Below are positions 33,093-41,995 of a DNA stretch of 64,000 bases, piece by piece. The notes beneath the pieces are model-generated. The model was not told the DNA's origin. It worked only from the letters and a program-made list of their open reading frames with translations, and searched no databases. Within the stretch, counting starts at the first letter, position 1, and each line of letters begins with the position of its first letter. Location of the stretch: positions 124,001-188,000 of the IMG/VR virus record IMGVR_UViG_3300032323_001214. One strand, given 5' to 3'. The position numbers were made by a program, and so were the translations under genes. The DNA comes from a virus.

Positions 33093-34160
33093 ATGGCAAA
33101 ACCTTTTGATATCAGTAAATTCCGTAAGGACATTACAAAAAGTATTGATGGTCTATCAATAGGATTCAACGATCCTACTGATTGGATCTCGACAGGAAAT
33201 TATGCTCTCAACTATCTCATTAGTGGTGATTTTAATAAAGGCGTTCCTCTTGGTAAAGTTACTGTCTTTGCCGGAGAGTCAGGAGCAGGAAAGAGTTTCA
33301 TCTGCTCAGGAAACCTTGTTAGACACGCACAAGAACAAGGAATCTTTGTAGTCTTAATCGATACAGAAAATGCACTTGATGAAGCATGGCTACATGCTCT
33401 CGGTGTATCAACAGCAGAAGATAAACTATTGAAACTAAACATGGCTATGATTGATGACGTAGCTAAAACTATTTCAGAGTTTATGAAGTCATACAAAACA
33501 TTACCTGAAACAGATAAACCTAAAGTCTTATTTGTGCTTGACTCATTGGGTATGTTGTTGACACCCACTGACGTTAATCAGTTTGAAGCAGGTGATATGA
33601 AAGGTGATATGGGTCGTAAACCCAAAGCACTAACAGCACTTGTTCGTAACTGTGTTAATATGTTCGGTAGTCACAATGTAGGATTAGTTGCGACTAATCA
33701 CACGTATGCTTCACAAGATATGTTTGACCCAGATGATAAAATCAGTGGTGGTCAAGGCTTTGTTTATGCATCAAGTATTGTTGTTGCTATGAAGAAATTG
33801 AAACTGAAAGAAGATGAAGATGGTAATAAGATTAGTGATGTTCGAGGTATTCGTGCGTCATGTAAGATTATGAAAACTCGTTATGCGAAACCATTTGAAT
33901 CTGTGCAAGTTAAGATTCCTTATGAAACAGGTATGAGTCCTTACTCAGGTATGCTAGACATGATTGAGAAGGCTGAACTTGTTAAGAAAGAAGGCAACAG
34001 TCTTGTGTACACAACACTTGACGGTGAAATCATTAAGAAGTTTCGTAAAGCATGGGAAGCAAATGCAGATGGATGCTTAGACAAAGTTATGAGCGAATAT
34101 GGACAAAAGGCAACAACAAAGATAAGTAATGTAACATCGGAGGAGGATGTTGCAGAATGA
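33093..34160 (+). CDS. uvsX: UvsX RecA-like recombinase
   Basis: 355 residues with Walker A GESGAGKS (61-68), VLIDTENALDEAWL, Walker B VLFVLDSLGML and a Gln-rich sensor region before TNHTYA. It forms filaments on gp32-coated single strands and drives strand exchange and recombination-dependent replication. The order gp32, uvsX, uvsY supports the call. Confidence 0.94.
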   Translation: MAKPFDISKFRKDITKSIDGLSIGFNDPTDWISTGNYALNYLISGDFNKGVPLGKVTVFAGESGAGKSFICSGNLVRHAQEQGIFVVLIDTENALDEAWLHALGVSTAEDKLLKLNMAMIDDVAKTISEFMKSYKTLPETDKPKVLFVLDSLGMLLTPTDVNQFEAGDMKGDMGRKPKALTALVRNCVNMFGSHNVGLVATNHTYASQDMFDPDDKISGGQGFVYASSIVVAMKKLKLKEDEDGNKISDVRGIRASCKIMKTRYAKPFESVQVKIPYETGMSPYSGMLDMIEKAELVKKEGNSLVYTTLDGEIIKKFRKAWEANADGCLDKVMSEYGQKATTKISNVTSEEDVAE

Positions 34161-34408
34161 ACTTAGATTTTGTTGCAGAAGTATGGGACGCATTGCGTTC
34201 TCATATTGATTTCAATGACCGTAGCGATGCGGCCGATTCACTAGTCAATCTACTGATTGATAATAATTACGAAGCTGAAGATATCAAAGACGCCTTTAAA
34301 GGTGAAAAAGAAGTGCTAACTGCTGTTAAAGAGTATATGGCACAACAAGATACTGAAGAATCGTATGAAGATTATGATGAAGATGACGCAGACGAAGACT
34401 GGGATTAA
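34157..34408 (+). CDS. 83-residue acidic protein
   Basis: Coupled to uvsX by ATGA. Ends in a long acidic stretch (EDYDEDDADEDWD) that could mimic DNA or bind a basic partner. No family recognised. Confidence 0.65.
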   Translation: MNLDFVAEVWDALRSHIDFNDRSDAADSLVNLLIDNNYEAEDIKDAFKGEKEVLTAVKEYMAQQDTEESYEDYDEDDADEDWD

Positions 34409-34867
34409 ATGAATTGGTATACACGCATCACCCAAAATCTTGGTGTGATACCCGATTTCATAACTCACTATGAAGCTGAATTAATTTCGGCTAAACATGA
34501 AGTCAAGATATACGGCAATGTTGAAAAGAACATTGCCGCTATCCCTGGCGTCACTGAACATCGTTTCAATCAACTACAAGAGATAGAAGCCGTATTGAAC
34601 TATCTCAATATTCAATTACGGAAAATTCGCCGAAAACATTTTCAAAAATATTTAGAAGCGTATAATAGAGCATTGACAAGTCGTGATGCTGAAAAGTATG
34701 CTGAAGGTGAAGATGAAGTTATTGATATGGAAGTATTGATTAACGAAGTAGCACTATTACGTAATAGATGGCTTGGCATTATGAAGGCTTTGGAATCAAA
34801 GAATTTTATGCTAGGTCACATTGTTCGTTTGAGGGCGGCCGGAATGGAAGATATATCAATGCCTTGA
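34409..34867 (+). CDS. uvsY: UvsY-like recombination mediator
   Basis: 152 residues, helical, with YLEAYNRALTSRDAEKYAEG, a middle VIDMEVLINEVALLRNRW and a C-terminal ALESKNFMLGHIVRLRAAG. This fits UvsY of T4-like phages in size, pattern and position. It loads UvsX onto gp32-covered DNA. It starts one base after the preceding stop. Confidence 0.75.
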   Translation: MNWYTRITQNLGVIPDFITHYEAELISAKHEVKIYGNVEKNIAAIPGVTEHRFNQLQEIEAVLNYLNIQLRKIRRKHFQKYLEAYNRALTSRDAEKYAEGEDEVIDMEVLINEVALLRNRWLGIMKALESKNFMLGHIVRLRAAGMEDISMP

Positions 34868-34874
34868 TAAATAG
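34867..34874 (+). promoter_or_regulatory. Late-type promoter box of a homing endonuclease
   Basis: ATAAATAG in TTGATAAATAGA, overlapping the uvsY stop; the same context occurs at 8644 on the minus strand. Confidence 0.55.
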
Positions 34875-34891
34875 ATTAGAGGCGAAACAAA

Positions 34892-35554
34892 ATGTCAACA
34901 ATCTACTATGTATATCAATTAATCGATCCAAATACCGATCAACCATTTTATATAGGAAAGGGCAAGGGAGACCGAGCCCTTTCCCATTTAACACCAAATA
35001 AAAAGACCAACAATCCGCGAAAGGATGCTAAAATTGCTGAGATTAGAAGTTGCGGGCATGAACCTAAAATAATATACTTGTTTGAAAATCTTATGGATAC
35101 AGAAGCATATGTCAAAGAAGAAGAATTAATTAAGACTTTGGGAAGAATAGGATATGATGAAAATGGAATTTTAACTAATATAAAACTTAATGCAAAACCA
35201 CCTTCACAAAAAGGAAAAAAGAGAGTTTTTTCCGAAGAACATAAAAAAAAGCTATCAGCAAAATTAAAAGGCAAGAAAAAAACAACACCACCCTGGAATA
35301 AAGGTTTGACTAAAGATTCTGATAATAGGATTAAAGAAGGTGCAAAAAATAGAAGTATAGTAGGAAATCTTCATCAAGTAGGTCAACAATATTCTGATGA
35401 CCGAGTACAAAAAATAAAAGAAAAGCTAACCGGAAGAACAATGACAGACACCCAAATAGAAAAAATGTCAGTAGCAAAAAAGGGAAAGACATGGGAAGAA
35501 ATCTTTGGTGAAGAAGGAGCCAAACTTCGCCGCAATAGGGTAAAAAAAGTTTGA
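34892..35554 (+). CDS. GIY-YIG homing endonuclease with NUMOD3 repeats
   Basis: 220 residues. GIY-YIG core IYYVYQLIDPNTDQPFYIGKG at the start, then several NUMOD3-like units (FSEEHKKKLSAKLKGKK, TPPWNKGLTKDS, DTQIEKMSVAKKGK). Inserted directly behind uvsY. The AT-richer sequence and its own promoter fit a mobile gene. Confidence 0.92.
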   Translation: MSTIYYVYQLIDPNTDQPFYIGKGKGDRALSHLTPNKKTNNPRKDAKIAEIRSCGHEPKIIYLFENLMDTEAYVKEEELIKTLGRIGYDENGILTNIKLNAKPPSQKGKKRVFSEEHKKKLSAKLKGKKKTTPPWNKGLTKDSDNRIKEGAKNRSIVGNLHQVGQQYSDDRVQKIKEKLTGRTMTDTQIEKMSVAKKGKTWEEIFGEEGAKLRRNRVKKV

Positions 35555-35579
35555 CATTTACTGCCATATAAGATATACT
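35551..35579 (+). promoter_or_regulatory. Sigma70 promoter
   Basis: TTGACA (35551-35556), 17 bases, TATACT (35574-35579); it overlaps the endonuclease stop. AGGA precedes ATG 35613. Confidence 0.8.
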
Positions 35580-35612
35580 ATATTTTATCGAATACATATC
35601 GATAGGATAAAA

Positions 35613-36443
35613 ATGTCACATTGGAATAATAATCAAATAGCAATTAGTGGATCTGGCGTTGCGTTACAATCGCCTGGTCGTCATCTCAATACAATTTCAC
35701 TATCTAACATTGCAGGCGCACAGGGTTCAAGTCATAGTCTTAACTTTGATGAACTTGTGAATGGTATGAATAGATCCGATATTAAAAAATATGAAGTTTA
35801 TGAAATAAGCAAAGACCTACTTGCATTAAGTGTATGTTGGTCACGCCTACGTAAAGAACGTGATCAAGCTTATAATTTACTCTCGCCTACAATTACTAAA
35901 CTGTTAGACAGTGAATTATTCCGACTAACAACTCACGAAGATATTGAAAAAGCTAATATTATCCGTGATTATTATAGTAAGAAGATTATGGTATGGAAAC
36001 TTAAAAATATTAATCTATCTACATTTAGGCAAGATTTAAGTTCATTTATTCACAGTAATGGTCAAACTTTTAAAGAGTCTATGCTACCATTAGCATATCG
36101 TTTACCTGAGTTTTATGAATATGATGTTGAATTTGAAAAAATGACATTTGATTATAATAAAGAAATTAAATCTCATGACCCATATGCCGCCAGTGAAACA
36201 AAGCAGTTAACATTTGTAAAAAAATTATCAGTTAATAAAAGACATTCTAAAACTAAAGAATACTGGTTTAGTGACACACATAATAATCTGGTAAATCTTA
36301 ATTTAGATTCTAATAATCCGTTATTATCTCTATTGGATAATGTAGTTACTAAGGGTAATTTAGTTATTAATGCAAGATACAAGAAAAGTTGTCGGGACGG
36401 TAATGAACATTTGACATTAACTAATAAGTTTACAATTGTGTAA
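35613..36443 (+). CDS. 276-residue hypothetical protein
   Basis: Soluble protein with a Ser/Gly-rich start (MSHWNNNQIAISGSGVAL), then a helical centre (ISKDLLALSVCWSRLRKERDQAYNLL) and a C-terminal sheet. It has its own promoter and AGGA site. I do not recognise a family. Confidence 0.6.
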   Translation: MSHWNNNQIAISGSGVALQSPGRHLNTISLSNIAGAQGSSHSLNFDELVNGMNRSDIKKYEVYEISKDLLALSVCWSRLRKERDQAYNLLSPTITKLLDSELFRLTTHEDIEKANIIRDYYSKKIMVWKLKNINLSTFRQDLSSFIHSNGQTFKESMLPLAYRLPEFYEYDVEFEKMTFDYNKEIKSHDPYAASETKQLTFVKKLSVNKRHSKTKEYWFSDTHNNLVNLNLDSNNPLLSLLDNVVTKGNLVINARYKKSCRDGNEHLTLTNKFTIV

Positions 36444-36455
36444 CAATACCAAAAT

Positions 36456-36484
36456 TTGACAATAAATGGTCTTTGTGTTACAAT
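36456..36484 (+). promoter_or_regulatory. TTGACAATAAAT-class promoter
   Basis: TTGACA (36456-36461), spacer ATAAATGG..., TACAAT (36479-36484). Its leader matches that of 11884. Confidence 0.88.
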
Positions 36485-36517
36485 ACTTGTATTGACACTG
36501 AGAACTAGGAGTTGTTT

Positions 36518-36730
36518 ATGGGTTACAAAGTTGTTGCTGATAAGTATCAAATGGATGATATGCGTGACAAGTACGGTCCACGCAAAGGCTTAGAAGGTCC
36601 GTTCAACTTCAGCGGTCGAGTGTTGTATTATGACAACAAAGAGGGTCAGTACTACGACCCTCGTTCCGATTTCTATGTAGAGCAGTCGGAAATGAACGAA
36701 ATCCATGCTAATTTGATAGCCAAAATTTGA
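36518..36730 (+). CDS. 70-residue hypothetical protein
   Basis: ATG 36518 follows AGGAG; an in-frame TTG at 36512 is too close. Contains several Tyr and Asp residues (VVADKYQMDDMRDKYGPRKG). The next shared-class promoter overlaps its stop. Function unknown. Confidence 0.6.
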   Translation: MGYKVVADKYQMDDMRDKYGPRKGLEGPFNFSGRVLYYDNKEGQYYDPRSDFYVEQSEMNEIHANLIAKI

Positions 36731-36755
36731 CAATAAATGGGCATTGTGTTATACT
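36727..36755 (+). promoter_or_regulatory. TTGACAATAAAT-class promoter
   Basis: TTGACA (36727-36732), spacer ATAAATGG..., TATACT (36750-36755). Confidence 0.88.
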
Positions 36756-36785
36756 ATGTCTATAGATTGATTAAAGGAGTTCGAA

Positions 36786-37022
36786 ATGAAAGTTCTGTAC
36801 ACTAGCCCAGTTTTCAAAAATGCCGATGGTTCTGGTCGTCAATTTATGATTCCCCTGAACGCAATCAAAACATATGCAAAACGTGACGCCGCACTGTTGG
36901 CAATGATGGAAATGGGTGGCATCTACGCTAAACTGACTCCTGAGTTCGTAGCACAGCGTAAGGCTATGATGTCCGCAAAGCGTAAGATTGAACGTGAAGG
37001 TTGGTTCTGCACAGTGGTTTAA
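36786..37022 (+). CDS. 78-residue basic hypothetical protein
   Basis: ATG with AAAGGAG upstream. Basic C-terminal half (AQRKAMMSAKRKIEREGW). Soluble, no known motif. Expressed from its own shared-class promoter. Confidence 0.6.
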   Translation: MKVLYTSPVFKNADGSGRQFMIPLNAIKTYAKRDAALLAMMEMGGIYAKLTPEFVAQRKAMMSAKRKIEREGWFCTVV

Positions 37023-37024
37023 AT

Positions 37025-37053
37025 TTGACAATAAATGGGTATTGTGCTATAAT
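37025..37053 (+). promoter_or_regulatory. TTGACAATAAAT-class promoter of the AAA+ gene
   Basis: TTGACA (37025-37030), spacer ATAAATGG..., TATAAT (37048-37053). Confidence 0.9.
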
Positions 37054-37085
37054 AGAGTCTTATTCAGTTAACTAAAGGAAACAAA

Positions 37086-38093
37086 ATGTCAAGCATCGTT
37101 CGCATCACTTCTGGTTCTTATCGCAACGAATCTATCAAAGGTGAAGTGTTCACCTTGGTAAAAGGTTATCAACTTGGAAGTAAAGGTGGTTTTGTGACAG
37201 TAAAAAATGAAGGTCAGTTCCCCGGTCGTCCCGATCAAGTTCGTGTGAATGTTGACAATCAATCAATGATTGAATTTGTGTCAGGTCGTGATGCTGTGAA
37301 AGTTGAGACACCTAAAGAATCTGACGAAGAAGCAATGGACCGTATTGCTTCACGTTTTGCTGTTCTTGACGAAATGTCTGGTGCATGTATCGCTGGTAAC
37401 ATTCGTGCTATGATTGTGACAGGTCCTGCAGGTATTGGCAAGTCACACGGTGTGACATTGCAAATGGAAAAGGCATCTATGTTTGATAAAATCTCAGGCA
37501 AGCGCCCTCGCTTTGAGATTGTCAAAGGTGCTATCAGTGGTATCGGTCTGTTCGCTACACTGTACAAGTACTCCGATGCTAAAAACGTTTTGGTGTTTGA
37601 TGATTGTGATGTGTGGGAAGATCAGGATGCATTGAACGTACTGAAAGGTGCGTTGGATTCAGGTAAGACTCGCCGTATCTCTTGGAACAAGGATAGTCGT
37701 CTGTTGCGTGAAGAAGGTGTGCCAAACACTTTCAACTTCAATGGATCCATCATCTTTATCACTAACAAGACTTTTGACAGCAAAAAGGCTAGCAAAATTC
37801 AACCTCACTTGGATGCTCTCCAGTCTCGTTGTCACTTTCTGGACTTGACTGTGGACAGTGAGCGTGACAAGATGCTCCGCATCAAGCAAGTTCACCGCGA
37901 TGCCGATGGTGGTTTGTTCGCTGACTATGATTTTACTCAGGAACAAACTGACGAAATTATGTCGTTTATTGACACCAATCACGGCAAATTGCGTGAAGTG
38001 TCCTTGCGTATGTGTCTCAAGATTGCAGACTTGGTTAAGATTAGTGCTAACTGGCGCGAACTGGCTAAGGCAACTTGCATGAAGGCTATTTGA
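37086..38093 (+). CDS. AAA+ family ATPase
   Basis: 335 residues. After an N-terminal beta-rich domain of about 80 residues comes Walker A TGPAGIGKS, Walker B NVLVFDDCDVW and a sensor region GSIIFITNKTFD, with a C-terminal helical lid. No helicase or protease domain is attached. It lacks strong similarity to MoxR but shares its promoter class and may act with the small proteins before it. Confidence 0.82.
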   Translation: MSSIVRITSGSYRNESIKGEVFTLVKGYQLGSKGGFVTVKNEGQFPGRPDQVRVNVDNQSMIEFVSGRDAVKVETPKESDEEAMDRIASRFAVLDEMSGACIAGNIRAMIVTGPAGIGKSHGVTLQMEKASMFDKISGKRPRFEIVKGAISGIGLFATLYKYSDAKNVLVFDDCDVWEDQDALNVLKGALDSGKTRRISWNKDSRLLREEGVPNTFNFNGSIIFITNKTFDSKKASKIQPHLDALQSRCHFLDLTVDSERDKMLRIKQVHRDADGGLFADYDFTQEQTDEIMSFIDTNHGKLREVSLRMCLKIADLVKISANWRELAKATCMKAI

Positions 38094-38121
38094 TATATTC
38101 GGTAACTGGTGGTAGCATTTT

Positions 38122-38145
38122 AGGGGACTTAGGTCCCCTTTTTTT
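38122..38145 (+). terminator. Rho-independent terminator
   Basis: AGGGGAC-TTAG-GTCCCCT followed by six T residues. Confidence 0.88.
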
Positions 38146-38155
38146 GCCTATAGAT

Positions 38156-38184
38156 TTGTCATTCAATATACAATATGCTATAAT
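38156..38184 (+). promoter_or_regulatory. Sigma70 promoter, probably leaderless
   Basis: TTGTCA (38156-38161), 17 bases, TATAAT (38179-38184); ATG at 38190, five bases later. Confidence 0.82.
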
Positions 38185-38189
38185 ATTGA

Positions 38190-39200
38190 ATGGATTTTAA
38201 AACATTAAATGATGTAGCTGGGTGGATGCTTACTAACATACGGTTAAGTAGGTATGATGAACAGTTTGTCAATAATTTAACTTTTTACTCGCTTCAACAT
38301 AATAGAATTACTAGTAATCAGGATTTATTGTTTAAAAAAGTTACCAGTAAATACAAAAAACAATTTACATACAATAAGATTGTAGTAGAAGATTTACTAA
38401 AGTTACCCTGGAATGTAAAAGTAGTAGCCAGTATTCCTGAATATACCGGTGCCTCTATTACAGTAGAAGATGATAGAATCATTTTTCGGTCACCTTATAA
38501 CAAAAACTTTTTAACTGCGCTTAGGAAAAACCCTTTGTACTCACTAGAATGGCATAAGGATAAGAGGCAATATGAAGCAAAGTATAGCCCAACTACATTA
38601 AAACAATTAATATATCTGTCAGCGGATTATTATGAAACTTTGAATTATTGTGACAAAGTTACACACATCATCAATAGTTTGGGAGAGTATGAAACAATTA
38701 AGTATTGGGTTCCAACATTGATATATAAAGATAATAGATATTATATTGCCGCTATCAACGAACACCTTTATAACGCAATCAAACATGTTGAAATAAAAAG
38801 TGAATTAAAAACTGTAGCCACTCTAGTCAAGTACGGAGTCAACATCGATGAATCGGTAATATCACACTTTTTAAAAACTGAACCTCCCGAAAAGGTTCGT
38901 TTTGCATCAAGCTTTGAAGCACAAGTTGAAATTAAAGATGCAAATACAGTTATGAATTGGTTACATGAGTTTGGGTGTGATGCAATCAGTGAACCTAAAT
39001 CATTTTTGACTAAGAATACAATTCAGGTTGATGCAACTGATATAACTATATGTAAGAATATCAAAGATTTGATAGACTATGATAATCCTGTTATAGCTTA
39101 TCAGAAGGGTACTTTTTCATTAGCAAGTGAAAAGCCCTTGAAGTTGTTTAAGATAATCAAATTCATAAACTCAGAGCCAGTAGATTTAGGACCCAAATGA
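38190..39200 (+). CDS. 336-residue hypothetical protein coupled to uvsW
   Basis: Overlaps uvsW by ATGA and starts at a leaderless promoter. The region FRSPYNKNFLTALRKNPLYSLEWHKDKRQYEAKYSP looks like the short beta domains found before helicase cores (HARP-like), but this is only a resemblance. A role with UvsW in branch migration or repair is a reasonable guess from position. Confidence 0.65.
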   Translation: MDFKTLNDVAGWMLTNIRLSRYDEQFVNNLTFYSLQHNRITSNQDLLFKKVTSKYKKQFTYNKIVVEDLLKLPWNVKVVASIPEYTGASITVEDDRIIFRSPYNKNFLTALRKNPLYSLEWHKDKRQYEAKYSPTTLKQLIYLSADYYETLNYCDKVTHIINSLGEYETIKYWVPTLIYKDNRYYIAAINEHLYNAIKHVEIKSELKTVATLVKYGVNIDESVISHFLKTEPPEKVRFASSFEAQVEIKDANTVMNWLHEFGCDAISEPKSFLTKNTIQVDATDITICKNIKDLIDYDNPVIAYQKGTFSLASEKPLKLFKIIKFINSEPVDLGPK

Positions 39201-40675
39201 AACAATGTAAATTACTAATTAAAGATGAAGTAAACGCTAAGATTGAAGGATTGGAATTAGGTGATCGCAAAACACTAATGAAGATGTTTGAATTTGAGGT
39301 GCCAGGAGCGAGGTATTTGCCGAGTGTCCGGTTAGGTAGATGGAATGGCAAGACAAGTTATTTCAGCTTGGGAGGTAGTACATACATTAATTTGTTACCA
39401 GAGATATTACCTCTATTAGATCAAGCCGGATATGATATTGAGTTAACTGATACTAGGGATTATAGAACTACTTTTGAGTTTGCAAAGGTAACAGAAGATA
39501 CATTCAAACATAAAGTATGGCCTGCAAAACATCCAATGGCAGGACAGCCCATTGTACTGCGTGATTATCAAATTGAAATCATCAACAACTATCTAACAAG
39601 CCTACAGAGTCTGCAAGAAATTGCTACGGGTGCAGGTAAGACATTAATAACTGCGGCATTGAGTTCAAGCATTGAACCATATGGTCGTTCAATAGTTATT
39701 GTCCCTAACACTAGTCTTGTTACACAAACAGAAGCAGACTATATCAATTTGGGTCTTGATGTGGGTGTGTATTATGGTGGTAGAAAAGAATACGACAGGA
39801 CACATACTATCTGCACTTGGCAAAGTCTTGGTAACATGTTAAAGAAAACAAAAGCCGATGAAGCAGAAGTTCCCTTCCAAGACTTTATCGAGGGTGTGGT
39901 CTGTGTTATTGTAGATGAGGTTCATCAAGCTAAAGCCGATGTATTGAAGTCACTGCTTACCGGTGTCATGAGTCAGATACCAATTCGTTGGGGACTAACA
40001 GGAACTATTCCTAAAGCTAAAGCCGAATCAATGTCATTGACAGTTAGCTTAGGTCCGGTTATAGGCAGTTTATCAGCAAGTACACTACAAGAGATGGGTG
40101 TGTTAAGTAATTGCCATGTCAATATTGTTCAACTTCAAGACAGTGTAGAGTTTACTAACTATCAAAGTGAACTTAAATTCCTAACCAGTGACGACAAAAG
40201 AATGCAAAAGATTGCTGAGTTGGCTAATACAGTCAAAGATACAGGTAATACATTGATTCTTGTTGACAGGATTGAAGCCGGTCAACTACTTCACTTGAAA
40301 CTAGAAGAACTGGGCGTACCCGAAGAGAATGTTGTGTTCGTATCCGGTGGTACTAAAGGTACAACAAGAACCGAACACTATGATGATATTGCTACTGCCA
40401 CTAATAAGATTATCATTGCTACATATGGTGTTGCGGCAGTTGGTATTAACATTCCTCGCATCTTTAATGTAATGTTGCTTGAACCGGGCAAGAGTTTTGT
40501 TCGGGTAATTCAGAGTATTGGGCGAGGCATCCGTAAAGCAGAAGACAAAGATTTTGTGCAGATTTGGGACATAACAAGTTCATGTAAGTTTGCCAAACGA
40601 CACTTGACACAACGGAAAGCATTTTACAAAGATGCGTCATACCCGTTCTCAATTGAAAAACTCAAATATAAATGA
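39197..40675 (+). CDS. uvsW: UvsW superfamily 2 helicase
   Basis: 492 residues. N-terminal UvsW domain, then LRDYQIEIINNYL (Q-like), Walker A ATGAGKT (143-149), DEVH box VIVDEVHQAK, TGTIPK motif III, and motif VI QSIGRGIRKAEDK. UvsW unwinds R-loops and branches, and in T4 switches origin replication to recombination-driven replication. ATGA overlap with the gene before. Confidence 0.93.
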   Translation: MKQCKLLIKDEVNAKIEGLELGDRKTLMKMFEFEVPGARYLPSVRLGRWNGKTSYFSLGGSTYINLLPEILPLLDQAGYDIELTDTRDYRTTFEFAKVTEDTFKHKVWPAKHPMAGQPIVLRDYQIEIINNYLTSLQSLQEIATGAGKTLITAALSSSIEPYGRSIVIVPNTSLVTQTEADYINLGLDVGVYYGGRKEYDRTHTICTWQSLGNMLKKTKADEAEVPFQDFIEGVVCVIVDEVHQAKADVLKSLLTGVMSQIPIRWGLTGTIPKAKAESMSLTVSLGPVIGSLSASTLQEMGVLSNCHVNIVQLQDSVEFTNYQSELKFLTSDDKRMQKIAELANTVKDTGNTLILVDRIEAGQLLHLKLEELGVPEENVVFVSGGTKGTTRTEHYDDIATATNKIIIATYGVAAVGINIPRIFNVMLLEPGKSFVRVIQSIGRGIRKAEDKDFVQIWDITSSCKFAKRHLTQRKAFYKDASYPFSIEKLKYK

Positions 40676-40681
40676 TATAAT
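40653..40681 (+). promoter_or_regulatory. Sigma70 promoter inside the uvsW end, probably leaderless
   Basis: TTGAAA (40653-40658), 17 bases, TATAAT (40676-40681); ATG at 40687, five bases later. Confidence 0.78.
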
Positions 40682-40686
40682 ACATT

Positions 40687-41187
40687 ATGCGTATATTAAC
40701 TTTAGAAAATTCCTACTACAACTTAGAAACATTACCGGATGAAATCGATGATCTTAGATTTGCCATACTAGATAATTCAAATCCCGGCAATGTAGATTAT
40801 CATTATATTCCGTTGATTTTTTTAGAATCATTCAACAGTCCTGCACTGGTACTACGAATAGGTAATCAAACTATCAAGATGCCAGTTGATTGGCAAATAC
40901 TAATAGGAGAACAAGAACACGGTGACTTAGAGACACTGCCATTGACTAGTATCAATGACAGAGGATTTAATGCATTCGAATTTAATCCTCTTAGTGCGTT
41001 CAGTCCTAGCTTTTTACCCATAGAGATCGTGGATATATATCATGATGTAACTTGGTATGCTCCTAGATTGAAGAACGGACAATTCTTGTGTGTTCCTATC
41101 GAAGATGGTCCTAAGCCTAGATGTGTATATTTTGTAAAAGAGATTAGTCGTAACTGTGAAATAGTAGACTATTCAATGGCTTTCTGA
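40687..41187 (+). CDS. 166-residue conserved phage protein
   Basis: Contains MPVDWQILIGEQEHGDLETLPLTSINDRGF, FEFNPLSAF, VTWYAPRLKNGQFLCVPI and CVYFVKEISRNCEIVDY. The pattern is familiar from uncharacterised proteins of aquatic T4-like phages, with no assigned role. No ribosome site exists because the start is at the transcript end. Confidence 0.7.
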   Translation: MRILTLENSYYNLETLPDEIDDLRFAILDNSNPGNVDYHYIPLIFLESFNSPALVLRIGNQTIKMPVDWQILIGEQEHGDLETLPLTSINDRGFNAFEFNPLSAFSPSFLPIEIVDIYHDVTWYAPRLKNGQFLCVPIEDGPKPRCVYFVKEISRNCEIVDYSMAF

Positions 41188-41190
41188 CAT

Positions 41191-41236
41191 ATAAATATTA
41201 GTGTAGTTCGCGGGCGTAGGAACCCCAACTACTCTA
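41191..41236 (+). promoter_or_regulatory. Late-type promoter box and structured leader of a homing endonuclease
   Basis: ATAAATAT (41191-41198) followed by a hairpin with GTAGTT (41203-41208) paired to AACTAC (41227-41232). Confidence 0.6.
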
Positions 41237-41257
41237 ATGCTATATAGGAGCACCAGC

Positions 41258-41995
41258 ATGACTATTTACTATTTGTGTGTAAAAACACATTCTATTACCG
41301 GCTTGAAATATCTTTGTCAAACTACAAAATCCGACCCATATAAATATCTGGGATCAGGAAAATATTGGAGGTTACACCTTAAAAAACATGGATATGAGCA
41401 TTTAACTGAAGTGATTAAAGAATGTAATACCAAAGAAGAAGTCAAAGAGTGGGGAGTTCATTTTAGTAAGCTTTGGAATGTAATAGAAAGTGATGAATGG
41501 GCAAACTTAATGGAAGAGAACGGCGGAGGTGGCAAAACAACACCTGTGCCGTGGAACAAAGGAAAGAAGTCCTCACATAAAACAATACAAAAACAAAAAG
41601 ATGCTGTTACTAAAAGAACAACCGAAACTAAACAAAAAATGATTGAATCTGGTAAACGATCCTACGAAAAAACCTTTAAGCTCTTAACAAAAGAACAACG
41701 ACAAGAAAAGTATAAAAATAGTCTAGGTAAACTTACTACAGAACAACGTAGAGAAATAGGAAAAAAATCAGAAAACAAGGGCGGAGAAGTATGGAGTAAA
41801 GCATCAGCTGGCAAGGTTACGGTTACTGATAAGTTAGGAAATAGTAAACGGATACCGCAAGACTTGTTTAATCAAATGAAAAATGATATGATTATTAATA
41901 ATGTTCCGATGCTAGACTGGGAATTTGTTCAAGTTAGTTCATTGGAGTCAAAGCGTAGAAGAAATAATGGCAACGAAAAAGAATACCCCAACTGA
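41258..41995 (+). CDS. GIY-YIG/SegB-like homing endonuclease
   Basis: ATG 41258 follows AGGAG at 9 bases; the in-frame ATG 41237 precedes the ribosome site. The 245-residue product begins IYYLCVKTHSITGLKYLCQTT, a degenerate GIY-YIG core, with KYLGSGKYWRLHLKKHG, then a basic, repeated tail (VPWNKGKKSSH, LTKEQRQEKY, LTTEQRREIG). Its end overlaps the next gene by 29 bases, so it was inserted tightly against it. Confidence 0.82.
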   Translation: MTIYYLCVKTHSITGLKYLCQTTKSDPYKYLGSGKYWRLHLKKHGYEHLTEVIKECNTKEEVKEWGVHFSKLWNVIESDEWANLMEENGGGGKTTPVPWNKGKKSSHKTIQKQKDAVTKRTTETKQKMIESGKRSYEKTFKLLTKEQRQEKYKNSLGKLTTEQRREIGKKSENKGGEVWSKASAGKVTVTDKLGNSKRIPQDLFNQMKNDMIINNVPMLDWEFVQVSSLESKRRRNNGNEKEYPN

